Assembly: GCA_029860345.1 (NCBI GenBank)
Contig: JAOUBJ010000001.1
Location: 445,089 to 509,088, forward strand
DNA length: 64,000 bases
Reading direction: 5' to 3'
DNA from: Candidatus Zixiibacteriota bacterium
GTDB lineage: Bacteria; Zixibacteria; MSB-5A5; GN15; FEB-12
The position numbers were made by a program, and so were the translations under genes. Shown here in pieces: positions 40,129 to 48,588 of the stretch. The notes under the pieces are model-generated. The model was given only the letters and a program-made list of their open reading frames with translations, was not told the DNA's origin and searched no databases. The first letter of the stretch is position 1. The number at the start of each line of letters is the position of its first letter.

Positions 40129-40288
40129 ACTCTGGTGTCTTTGACTGACAGTCGGTGCTTTGGCCTTGTCCAAAGCTACCTGTCTCGTTCCGTCAATGAT
40201 AACTTACGACCGGACTGCCGCGATAGCCAGCACTAATTCAGAAGACGCAGATTATGCGGGCTTGTCAGAGGTGGAAAGAGCTTTCCAA

Positions 40289-42817
40289 TTACTTGATAAT
40301 AACCAGCTTACCGACCTGGCTGTCGAACGTAGTTTCGACCACCCAGTAGTAAAGACCGGAGACAACCCATTGCGTGTTTCTCGAAATGATATTCCAGCGA
40401 TGAACCGACGCCGTGCCCGAACCTTCAGCTTCATCGTGTTCCAGTCGTCTCACCAGGTCACCATCCAGGGTGTAGATTGAGATACTGCACTGGTGCGGCA
40501 GGTTTGCAAAGTAGATCGTCCCGGCTCGGGCGGCCGGGAGTTCGTTGCCGCGGTTTTCGTAACCGCGCTCCGGATAGTTGGCATCAACTCGATACGGGTT
40601 GGGATAACAGTAAACATCCAGTTTGCCGTCGCGAAGCACATCTGCACCCTGCTTGATAGCCACTGCTTCCACCATGTTCTGGCGTGGATGTGACTCCAGT
40701 GCATCCAGACCCTTGGGCGGATGCCCGTGATCGAAGGCGGTCACCGACACCCAGTAAGGAACCGTAGGCAGAAGGTTTTCAATGAAGTACTCGTACTCAT
40801 AGAATCGCATCCGTCCCTCTTCGTCTACATCGGCCGTATCGTTGATGGCATCGGGATAGAGTTTGTGTATACCTGACATCGTTGATAGATCGGAAACATT
40901 GTAGTCGACCGGCTCGAAATAGAACCACTCATCACCCACTTCCAGAGGATCTGCATAGGAGTAGGCATAGGGATCGAGATCGTCACCATACAGAACCAGC
41001 AGCGAATCGAGTGTGAACGGCAACTCGGTCAGCATGTATCGCAGGCGACGCTGATCCCATTTGTAGCGGCTGTAATTATGTTTGTCGTATGAGGTCAGCA
41101 TTGCCGACTGGTCGAAATTGGCCGATCTGGAAATATACACGCGATATCCTTCGAAGTCGCGGGCATAGCTGAGGGGGTCAAAGTAGTTCTCGGTGTTGCG
41201 ACCGTTCCACCTGACGATAATGCGACCGTCCTGTGGGGTAACCCGCACATCCGGCGGTGGCGGTGGCGTAGCGCCGCGAAAGTCGGGTACACCGTCACCC
41301 TTGTAGTAGATTCTGACGCTGTCGCCGGTCATGGTATCGAATCGATCAAAGTACTTGCCGGAATCACCGTCAAAATCAGTATCGATACCGGGATTGTCGA
41401 AAACCTGTTTGGCCCAGCGGACGTTGGTGATCAGATCATCGAAATCCAATTGTTCCATGAAGGGATAGGGGTTGAGCGTATCGAAGGTCTCACGATAGGC
41501 CACGCGGTCGTAGTGTACATTCTCTCCGATGGCTATAACCATGGTAAGATTGGTTGCCGCGCCGGGCGGCAGTGTCACCGGTCCGTATGAAGTGAGCACC
41601 TTGGGGAAATGCCCGCGCGCCGTTACACCGGCATACTCATGGGGTGGCAGCCAGCCTTCGTCGGAGTGGTCTACCGCCGTCTCGTAGCCATTATAATCGA
41701 CCTCGGGTTTGGACATCAGGTAATACTTGTGTTCGTCGCTGTAGGGAATTCCCAGGGCTCCGGCAAACCGGCGCAGGGGCCACTCATGAGTTGCTCTTTT
41801 TCGAGGTCCCCAGGCAAACCGCGCCCCTTCCTGATCGGTCCACCAGTTGAAATTGTACAAGCTGGCGCCCTTGGGTACCCGCAAGGGTGCAAAGGCCGAC
41901 GCTGAGGCAGTGTTTATGAAGTCCCAGGCGATGGAAAAAGAGTGCCCGTCATTGTCGAGAACATAGGCCAACCAGAGATCCTCCATGCCGACCTCTTCGA
42001 ACTCATGGGGCAATGATCTGATGTAACCTTCAACATCGTCATAAGGAGGCCACGGTTGTTCGCCGCGATGAAAGACACCACCCACGTGATAGAAACCAAC
42101 GAATCCATCGTAGATCGTATCCCTGCCCTTGTTCTCGATCAGGTAGTCGATCAGAATGAAATCACGCGCGTATTTGTAGGACCACGAGTAACTGGTCTGG
42201 GTCACCTTTAGACCCATTGATTTATGGTCGCGACCATCATACGGGTTGTAGGGAATCCACCAGTAGTCTTCGGCCGTGTCGGTGTACACCGCTTCGACTT
42301 CAAGCTCTGCTCTCGCATCCGTATCGAAGTAGGGTGAGCCGGGGTCGTTGGAGCGAACCGTCATGTTGCCGAACGGCCATTCATCCGGCCAGAATTCCAT
42401 CGGATAGCCTCTATCGTAGACATCCCAGAAGTCCCAGGCGACATCCATACCGACCGTGACCAGAGTGTCCCCACGAACTACGCCGCCGACCCACAGCGCG
42501 GAGTAACGGCCATGCTGCTTTCGATTATAGCCCGGATGGTAGTATGACGGCGCCTGTTTGCTTTCATCGGGCATCTCAAAGCCGAAAATGTTGCCGATAA
42601 TGCTGTTGTTGTTCACGACATTCCACAGGTATCCGTTGGCGTGAAGCCGGTATGTAATATATGGAAAGGCAGCAGCCTTTTGATCAGGCCGATCGCTTTT
42701 CTTGGGTGCTTCATAGAACTGTGACAAGCGTTGAGCCCAGCTATCGCCGGTTATCAACCCTGAAAGCATGACTACCATCAGAGAGACCAAAACTGACTTG
42801 TTACAAACCCTGTGCAC
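40289..42817 (-). CDS. Large exported protein with C-terminal sorting-type domain (paralog 2)
   Basis: An 842-residue paralog of its neighbours, with the same order: signal peptide (SVLVSLMVVMLSGLITGDSWAQ), ANGYLWNVVNNNSIIGNIFGF, YHPGYNRKQHGRYSALWVGGVVRGDTLV, the DTDFDGDSGKYFDRFD loop, PPPPPDVRVTPQDGRIIVRWNG with a fibronectin III-like domain, and the final YYWVVETTFDSQVGKLVIIK. The frame is open to 42883, but a promoter (-35 at 42883-42878, -10 at 42860-42855) lies in that part. GTG at 42817, nine bases after GGAG and about 30 bases after the predicted transcript start, is the best start. Function unknown. Confidence 0.85.
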   Translation of the reverse strand: MHRVCNKSVLVSLMVVMLSGLITGDSWAQRLSQFYEAPKKSDRPDQKAAAFPYITYRLHANGYLWNVVNNNSIIGNIFGFEMPDESKQAPSYYHPGYNRKQHGRYSALWVGGVVRGDTLVTVGMDVAWDFWDVYDRGYPMEFWPDEWPFGNMTVRSNDPGSPYFDTDARAELEVEAVYTDTAEDYWWIPYNPYDGRDHKSMGLKVTQTSYSWSYKYARDFILIDYLIENKGRDTIYDGFVGFYHVGGVFHRGEQPWPPYDDVEGYIRSLPHEFEEVGMEDLWLAYVLDNDGHSFSIAWDFINTASASAFAPLRVPKGASLYNFNWWTDQEGARFAWGPRKRATHEWPLRRFAGALGIPYSDEHKYYLMSKPEVDYNGYETAVDHSDEGWLPPHEYAGVTARGHFPKVLTSYGPVTLPPGAATNLTMVIAIGENVHYDRVAYRETFDTLNPYPFMEQLDFDDLITNVRWAKQVFDNPGIDTDFDGDSGKYFDRFDTMTGDSVRIYYKGDGVPDFRGATPPPPPDVRVTPQDGRIIVRWNGRNTENYFDPLSYARDFEGYRVYISRSANFDQSAMLTSYDKHNYSRYKWDQRRLRYMLTELPFTLDSLLVLYGDDLDPYAYSYADPLEVGDEWFYFEPVDYNVSDLSTMSGIHKLYPDAINDTADVDEEGRMRFYEYEYFIENLLPTVPYWVSVTAFDHGHPPKGLDALESHPRQNMVEAVAIKQGADVLRDGKLDVYCYPNPYRVDANYPERGYENRGNELPAARAGTIYFANLPHQCSISIYTLDGDLVRRLEHDEAEGSGTASVHRWNIISRNTQWVVSGLYYWVVETTFDSQVGKLVIIK

Positions 42818-42854
42818 TAATCGGGTCTCCAATCCTAAACATACTCCACAGTAT

Positions 42855-42883
42855 AATATACGATTCCAAATCTTTTGTAACAA
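42855..42883 (-). promoter_or_regulatory. Sigma-70-type promoter for paralog 2
   Basis: Minus strand TTGTTA, 17 bp, TATATT. The predicted transcript start near 42848 leaves about 30 bases to the GTG at 42817. This supports separate transcription of the second paralog although the gap to the third is short. Confidence 0.6.
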
Positions 42884-42941
42884 CTGTTCAGTGGCATCAC
42901 ATGATTGGTCGGATGAGCGTTGCAGCCCTTACAAGCTACGC

Positions 42942-45458
42942 TCATTTCAGAATGACCAGTTTGCCGATTTGGTTGCCAAAATCCGATTCCACTGTCCAGT
43001 AATAGAGACCGGTAACAACGGCTTCGGTGTTGCGGGTGACCAGGTTCCAGCGATGAACCGACGAAGTTCCGCTTCCGGGTGGTTCGTCATGTACCAGATT
43101 CTGCACAAGGTCGCCGTCGAGTGAGTAGATCCTGATACGACAGCGGTGCGGGAGATTGGCGAAATATATCGTTCGCGCCCGGTCGGCGCCGGATTCATCA
43201 TGACGGTTCTCCAGACCCCGTCGGTAGTAGTCGTTATCCACTTTGTACGGGTTTGGGTACACGTACACATCCAGCTTGCCGTCTTTCAGGACCGCGTCGC
43301 CATGATCGAGGGCGAAAACTTTTATCAAAGACTGACTGATTGATGACTCCAGCGGGTCCAGAGACTTGCCCGGATGACCGAAGTCGTGGGCCGTGACCGC
43401 GACCCAGTATGGAACCGTCGGCAGCAGACCGTCTATTATGAACTCCCACTCATAGTAACGCATGTTCCCATCTTCATCGACGTCGGAAGTATCCAGCTCG
43501 GCATCGGGGTAGACCTTGTGGATGCCTCTTGGGTCCAAGAAGTCAGACTGATTGTAATCCACCGGCTCGAAGTAATACAAGACACCGTTGTGTTCGAAGG
43601 GCGTGACACGCGTGTATTCCAAAGGGTCGAACGACTCGCCGTAGAGTATCTGCAATGAGTCAAGGCTGAACGGTATCTCACGCAGTTCATACCGATTTCG
43701 CCTGGGGTCATAGCGAAAGCGGCTGAAGTTTTCATGGTCAATCGAAGCCAACAGTGTTGCCTCCTGCTCCAGGCTCGAACGTGACAGATAGACCCGGTAG
43801 CCTTCGAAGTCCTGGGTTCGTGTCATCGGGTCGATGTGGTTCTCAGACTCATAGCCGTTCCACCTGAGCTTGATACGCCCGTTCTCAGCCGACACACGAA
43901 CAATCGGCGGCGGGGGTGGGGTGGCGCCGCGATAGTCCGGGACACCATCGCCCTCGTAAAACACCAGGACGGATTCCAGGGTTACAGGGTCCCAGTGAAT
44001 AAAGGACTTGCCCGAATCGCCATCCTGATCGGTATCGACGCCGGGGTTGTCGTAGATCACTTGAGCCCAGCGAACGTTGGTGACGAGGTCATCCAGGTTG
44101 AGGTAATCCAAAAACGGCTTCGGGTTCCTGGCGTTGAACAACTCTCGGTAGGCCATTTGATCGGTGTGGGCATCCTCACCTATCACAATGGCCACCGCAA
44201 AGTTCTCGACACTTCCCGGGGGCAGAGTGAAGGGTCCAAAAGAGGTCACGATGTTCGGTTGCTGGCTGGTTACGTTTCTTGTGGCGCTGTATTTGGGAGG
44301 TTCCAGCCAGCCATCGTCGGAGTGATCCAGAGCGGACACGTATCCCCCGTAATCGATCTCCGGCTTGGACATCAGATAGTAGCGGTTGCGATCGCTCAAC
44401 GGCATCCCCAGCCCACCGTAGAACGACCTAAATGGATATAACACTGTTTTGGCACGACGCGGACCCCAATTGTAAGTCGGTCCCCTGGCTCCATTCCACC
44501 AATTGAAATTGAATTGGATAGCGCCGGTTGGAACATGCAGCGGCGCGATACCAACCGCATGAGGTGAGCGGGCAAAGTCCCAGCCGAAGGTCTGCGCCCA
44601 ACCATCCTTGTCCACCAACCAGGCAATTTTCAACAGCTCGTCGCCGAGTTCTTCAAACTCATGGGGCCGGGAATAAATGTACCCTTCCACGTCGTCCGGA
44701 AACGGATAAGGCATCTCGCTACGATGATGGGCGCAGCCTGAGTAGTACATACCCACCCAGGCCGACTTGATGGTATCCATCCCGATGTTGGCGATACGGT
44801 AATTGACAATCAGAAGGTCCTGCGCATACCGGTGTGACCAGGAGTAGCTGGACTGCAAGACATGCAAGTTCAGGGATTTATGCGTGCGGTTGTCGTAACT
44901 GTTGTAGGGTACGAAGGGATTATCTTCGAATGTGTCGGTGAAAGTGGCGTGGTATTCTATCTCGCCTGAGGCTTTACGGTCATAGTGCGGTGAGGTGGGC
45001 ACGTTTGACCTGGCCTCAATACCGCCGCCCGGATAGAAATCCGGAAAAAACTCGCGTTGACCAATCTCGTCGATGGCCGTAGTCACCAGCGTATCATCGC
45101 CGACTACGCCGCCCACCCACAGGCCGGCATAGTAGCCATACTGAACACGACTATACGTCGGATAATAGAAAGTCGGCGCTGTCTTGCGCTGATCCGGAAG
45201 TTGGGCGCCGTACATATTGCCGATAATACCGGCATTGGTGATAGTCGTCCAGAACAAGCCGTTCATGTGGATTCGTGAAGTGTAATTCGGATAACCGGCC
45301 GTGGCCATCGGAGGAGGGTCAAAACGGGTTTGGTCTCTGGGCGGCGGGATCGAGTCCGTCACCTGGGCAGAGCTATCCGCACAAAAAACGGCTGTCAGCA
45401 AGAGTAGTATTAGCGACAGCCGGGCGATATTTACGGCAGCCAGGATCAAAGACGTCAT
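42942..45458 (-). CDS. Large exported protein with C-terminal sorting-type domain (paralog 3)
   Basis: An 838-residue protein, third of the tandem paralogs and first in transcription order. Signal peptide (LSLILLLLTAVFCADSSAQ), MNGLFWTTITNAGIIGNMYGA, YYPTYSRVQYGYYAGLWVGGVVGDDTLV, DTDQDGDSGKSFIHWDP, PPPPPIVRVSAENGRIKLRWNG and the ending YYWTVESDFGNQIGKLVILK. Compared with paralogs 1 and 2, a loop after the first third is shorter. No ribosome site precedes the ATG, and the predicted transcript start is only about nine bases upstream, so it may be translated from a nearly leaderless mRNA. Function unknown. Confidence 0.85.
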   Translation of the reverse strand: MTSLILAAVNIARLSLILLLLTAVFCADSSAQVTDSIPPPRDQTRFDPPPMATAGYPNYTSRIHMNGLFWTTITNAGIIGNMYGAQLPDQRKTAPTFYYPTYSRVQYGYYAGLWVGGVVGDDTLVTTAIDEIGQREFFPDFYPGGGIEARSNVPTSPHYDRKASGEIEYHATFTDTFEDNPFVPYNSYDNRTHKSLNLHVLQSSYSWSHRYAQDLLIVNYRIANIGMDTIKSAWVGMYYSGCAHHRSEMPYPFPDDVEGYIYSRPHEFEELGDELLKIAWLVDKDGWAQTFGWDFARSPHAVGIAPLHVPTGAIQFNFNWWNGARGPTYNWGPRRAKTVLYPFRSFYGGLGMPLSDRNRYYLMSKPEIDYGGYVSALDHSDDGWLEPPKYSATRNVTSQQPNIVTSFGPFTLPPGSVENFAVAIVIGEDAHTDQMAYRELFNARNPKPFLDYLNLDDLVTNVRWAQVIYDNPGVDTDQDGDSGKSFIHWDPVTLESVLVFYEGDGVPDYRGATPPPPPIVRVSAENGRIKLRWNGYESENHIDPMTRTQDFEGYRVYLSRSSLEQEATLLASIDHENFSRFRYDPRRNRYELREIPFSLDSLQILYGESFDPLEYTRVTPFEHNGVLYYFEPVDYNQSDFLDPRGIHKVYPDAELDTSDVDEDGNMRYYEWEFIIDGLLPTVPYWVAVTAHDFGHPGKSLDPLESSISQSLIKVFALDHGDAVLKDGKLDVYVYPNPYKVDNDYYRRGLENRHDESGADRARTIYFANLPHRCRIRIYSLDGDLVQNLVHDEPPGSGTSSVHRWNLVTRNTEAVVTGLYYWTVESDFGNQIGKLVILK

Positions 45459-45473
45459 TTTTGCAACCGGGCC

Positions 45474-45502
45474 AATATAGTATAAACAGCGGCCATGTTC
45501 AA
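45474..45502 (-). promoter_or_regulatory. Sigma-70-type promoter for paralog 3
   Basis: Minus strand TTGAAC (45502-45497), 17 bp, TATATT (45479-45474). It lies 16 bases before the ATG at 45458, giving a very short leader. Confidence 0.6.
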
Positions 45503-45524
45503 CCTCTATCTACAACTACCGGCA

Positions 45525-45561
45525 GTGCGGTTTTGTGCAAAAATAAATCGCACAACCGCAC
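45525..45561. repeat. Inverted repeat in the divergent spacer
   Basis: GTGCGG-TT-TTGTGC, an 11-base interior AAAAATAAATC, then GCACAA-CCGCAC. Twelve paired positions with a two-base bulge. It sits between the divergent promoters of paralog 3 and the exported gene at 45786, in a 327-bp gap with no gene. It could be a shared operator or an RNA hairpin. The rest of the gap shows nothing else. Confidence 0.45.
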
Positions 45562-45716
45562 AGAATGGTTTGTAACCCTTCATTCTCTTGCAGTACGGCA
45601 GCAATAGGCAAATTGTTCTGAAATATGATCGGACACTCGTATTCCACGCACAAAACAGCAAGACTCTGCACAGAAAACTGCCCAGAAACAGCACTAAACG
45701 CATGATAATAAACCAC

Positions 45717-45744
45717 TTGCCACTACAGAGCAGGACGGTATAGT
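45717..45744 (+). promoter_or_regulatory. Sigma-70-type promoter for the exported protein at 45786
   Basis: TTGCCA (45717-45722), 16 bp, TATAGT (45739-45744). The predicted start near 45751 leaves about 35 bases of leader containing the GAGGA ribosome site. Confidence 0.6.
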
Positions 45745-45785
45745 TGTTGCTTCTGTATAGCCAATAAACCTATGAGGAAATAAAC

Positions 45786-46622
45786 ATGAGAATCTGCCTT
45801 GCCCTTTTGACTTTGGTGATGGTTGTCGTGTCCGGCGCTTTCGCATCCGACGCCTACTACCAGGAACAGATCGATGATGACGCCACACTCCGATGGACTT
45901 CGTTGTCCGATGACAGCGCCAAAGTGTACTGGAGCGCAGTGCTGCCCGGCAACGACGAGTTCGGCCAAGCGACGTCATATCTGAGTTTCGTTCACTCGGT
46001 GAACGACATCGACCCATCCCTGATACCGGATGGTGTCATCAGGCTGGTCAAGCTGAAACTGTTCCTGCATAACGCTGCCACCGGCGAGTTGGAAGTCACG
46101 GTCGATTCGCTGGACCTTGACAGTATCCGTCGGCGTCACTTTCTCATCGGACCCGACCTGGCCGATTCGATCAGCGTTCATGAGTCTGTCCTTGAGGACG
46201 GTGACTTGGAAATCGTAATAAGCGGTTCCTCAGGTGACTCGAAACGCCCAGACCCGACTTTTGTACTGCGTCGCTCGGTGTTGGACGTTTCATACACGCC
46301 CGCTCTACCGATGGCTGCGCCGGCCGACGGTGAGGGCATGCCCGAATCTTACATTTTGTCAGCCAACTATCCCAATCCGTTCAATCCTTCGACCACGATA
46401 GAGTACAATCTTCCGACCCGCTCGCAAGTGCGCGTGGAGGTGTTGAATGCTCTTGGCCAGACAGTACGTCTGCTGGTAGATGCGCCGGTTTCGGCCGGAC
46501 TCCATCGAGTGGTGTGGGACGGTCACAGTCAGGACGGTACGCCGGTCGCCAGCGGAGTTTATTACTATCGCATCGTGGCCGGAGATTTGATCAACGCCCG
46601 CAAGATGATCCTGCTAAAATAG
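45786..46622 (+). CDS. Exported protein with YPNPFNP C-terminal sorting domain
   Basis: A 278-residue protein: signal peptide (LALLTLVMVVVSGAFA), a beta-rich middle (about 20-180) with LSFVHSVNDIDPSLIPDGVIRLVKLKLFLHNAATGELEVTVDSL that recalls DNRLRE-type domains, then a FlgD-like/T9SS type A sorting domain (about 192-278) beginning ESYILSANYPNPFNPSTTIEYNLP and ending SGVYYYRIVAGDLINARKMILLK. Such tails direct export and attachment in FCB bacteria. AGGA lies eight bases before the ATG. It diverges from the three large paralogs and may share regulation with them. Confidence 0.82.
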   Translation: MRICLALLTLVMVVVSGAFASDAYYQEQIDDDATLRWTSLSDDSAKVYWSAVLPGNDEFGQATSYLSFVHSVNDIDPSLIPDGVIRLVKLKLFLHNAATGELEVTVDSLDLDSIRRRHFLIGPDLADSISVHESVLEDGDLEIVISGSSGDSKRPDPTFVLRRSVLDVSYTPALPMAAPADGEGMPESYILSANYPNPFNPSTTIEYNLPTRSQVRVEVLNALGQTVRLLVDAPVSAGLHRVVWDGHSQDGTPVASGVYYYRIVAGDLINARKMILLK

Positions 46623-46968
46623 TAGGGCAGGTCTGTCCTCAGACCTGCCGATAAAGGCAGGTTCACGCCGCGGCGCGCAGGCGAAGACGGACCCGCCCTG
46701 CAAGACTCCGCTCAGCATGAGGTGAGATGACTCAGAGTGAGGTAAAGGACGCACGAAGCGCAATGAGTGATTTATCACCGCGAAGCGCGAAAAAGTGATT
46801 TATCACCTTCGACTCCGCTCAGCATGAGGTGGGACGACTCAGAGTGAGGCGAAGGACGCACGAAGCGCAATGAGTGATTTATCACCGCGAAGCGCAATGA
46901 GTGATTTATCACTGCGAAGCTCGGAGAAGTGATTCATCACCGCGAAGCGCAAAAGAATCATTTATGAC
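46622..46968. repeat. Dense array of palindromic repeats
   Basis: 46622-46704 is a GTAGGGCAGGT...GACGGACCCGCCCTGC unit like that at 16435-16516. From 46705 a unit of about 107 bp (ACTCCGCTCAGCATGAGG... to GTGATTTATCACC) is repeated directly from 46812. Within these, GTGATTTATCAC occurs four times (starting about 46767, 46794, 46874 and 46900) and once as GTGATTCATCAC (about 46929), alternating with CGCGAAGCGC. The next element lies against the trkH stop. Units are too irregular and lack unique spacers, so this is not CRISPR. Confidence 0.8.
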
Positions 46969-48567
46969 TCACTTCCGCCAAAACGACGACCGGAAAATCA
47001 CCAGCACTGTGAATATTTCAAGCCGACCCAACAGCATAGAGAACACTAGAATCCACTTACCCGGCAACGGAATCCAACCATAATTCTCAATCGCGCCGAC
47101 ACCGGACAGACCAGGACCGATATTGCCGATAGTCGCTATCGAACAAGCCACCGCCGTGGTCAGGTCGGGCACGAACAAGGTCATCAGGAATGCCACCACC
47201 ACGAACAGCCCGACAAACAGGATTGAAAAAGTGACCACGTTAATGATCAACTTGTCGTCGATTGCCTCCTCGCCGATTTTGACCGGCGCAACCAGCCTGG
47301 GTTGGGTCAGCTTGCGCAACTGATTGATGGCCATCCGCACTACGATCATTATTCGAATCATTTTCATGCCGCCACCGGTGGACCCGGCGCAACCACCGAA
47401 GAACATCAGGGTCACCATCAGTATCAAAAGAAAACTAGGCCAGAGATCAAAGTCGAATGTAGCAAACCCGGTCGTGGTCACAACGGCCACCGTCTGAAAG
47501 ACAGCCACTCGAAAAGTATGTCCGAAAGTCTCAAGCTTGGCCTGTTGATCGTTGTAGTGCTCATTGAATTCGACAGTGGTCATCGGTTCGTTTCGAAAGT
47601 GTTGGCTGGTGGCTTCCGCCGTGTCGAGCTTGCCGAAATAGAGCACACCCGTGATCACCACCACCGCCGCCACGATGACGCCATTGTAGAACAGGAATTC
47701 CTTGTTGGTCAACATCGAACGGACGTCGCCCCGGAGGGCGCGAAAGTGCAAGACGAAATTCACCCCGGCCAGGTACATGAAGATGATCACCACCCATTCG
47801 ATGAAGGCAGAGTTGTAGCCGGCGATAGATTGGTTACTGTTGGAGAAGCCACCGGTGGCCATGGTTGCAAAAGCATGGCAGACCGAATCGAACAGACTCA
47901 TGCCACCGACCATCAAGAGAACGGTTTCGGCCGCCGTGAAAATCAGGTAGACACCCCACAGGATGGACGCGGTTTGCTTGAGCCGTGGCATCAGTTTGTC
48001 TTTGCTGGGTCCCGGCACTTCGCCGCGAAACATCTGGTAGCCGGAAGCACCCATTGTCGGCAGGATGGCTATAGCCAAAGTAATAATGCCCATCCCACCC
48101 AACCAGTGGGTCAGAGCGCGCAGGAATAACAACGAGCGCGGCATGGCCTCAACGTCGCTTAGAATGGTTGCGCCGGTAGTGGTGAACCCGGACATGACTT
48201 CGAAATAGGCATCGGTGAAGGCATAAGCTATACCGCCCAGGTTGCCAGCGCGGCCGGCCATGAAATAAAGGCAGAAAGGAATAGCGGCCACAAAGGCCAG
48301 CGCAAACCAACCGAAGGTAACGATTGCATAGCCCTCCTTGACCCCTTGATAACCACTTCCCCGCCTGAACAACAAGGCCAAAGCGGTTCCGCAAAGAAGC
48401 GAAAACAGAATGGCCACGGCAAAGCCGCTGACTTCCGGCAACTGAAAGGCCGAGGAAATATCGGTCGACCAGCCGTCATAAATGCCGATAGCCAACGGCA
48501 CCATGAGCACCAGCCCCAGCACCTGCATTAGCTTGCCGACAGTATAAGCGACGGCTGTTTTATGCAT
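46969..48567 (-). CDS. trkH: Trk potassium uptake system, membrane subunit TrkH
   Basis: A 532-residue TrkH/KtrB-type potassium channel subunit. The four pore loops are visible: SGFTTTGATILSD, ATMATGGFSNSN, AVVTTTGFATFDFD and ATIGNIGPGLSGVG, each with the filter glycine. HWLGGMGIITLAIAILP and FFGGCAGSTGGGMKMIR are family hallmarks. It forms the potassium path gated by the cytoplasmic TrkA ring. It lies 21 bases after trkA on the same strand, a classic operon. The C-terminus runs to the edge of a repeat array. Confidence 0.97.
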   Translation of the reverse strand: MHKTAVAYTVGKLMQVLGLVLMVPLAIGIYDGWSTDISSAFQLPEVSGFAVAILFSLLCGTALALLFRRGSGYQGVKEGYAIVTFGWFALAFVAAIPFCLYFMAGRAGNLGGIAYAFTDAYFEVMSGFTTTGATILSDVEAMPRSLLFLRALTHWLGGMGIITLAIAILPTMGASGYQMFRGEVPGPSKDKLMPRLKQTASILWGVYLIFTAAETVLLMVGGMSLFDSVCHAFATMATGGFSNSNQSIAGYNSAFIEWVVIIFMYLAGVNFVLHFRALRGDVRSMLTNKEFLFYNGVIVAAVVVITGVLYFGKLDTAEATSQHFRNEPMTTVEFNEHYNDQQAKLETFGHTFRVAVFQTVAVVTTTGFATFDFDLWPSFLLILMVTLMFFGGCAGSTGGGMKMIRIMIVVRMAINQLRKLTQPRLVAPVKIGEEAIDDKLIINVVTFSILFVGLFVVVAFLMTLFVPDLTTAVACSIATIGNIGPGLSGVGAIENYGWIPLPGKWILVFSMLLGRLEIFTVLVIFRSSFWRK

Positions 48568-48588
48568 GATCCACCTGTGTTAGCGGCC

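Noticed and set aside
46740-46968. Possible CRISPR array
   Set aside because: The repeated unit is a short palindrome with near-identical intervening sequence; there are no unique spacers of constant length and no cas genes nearby.
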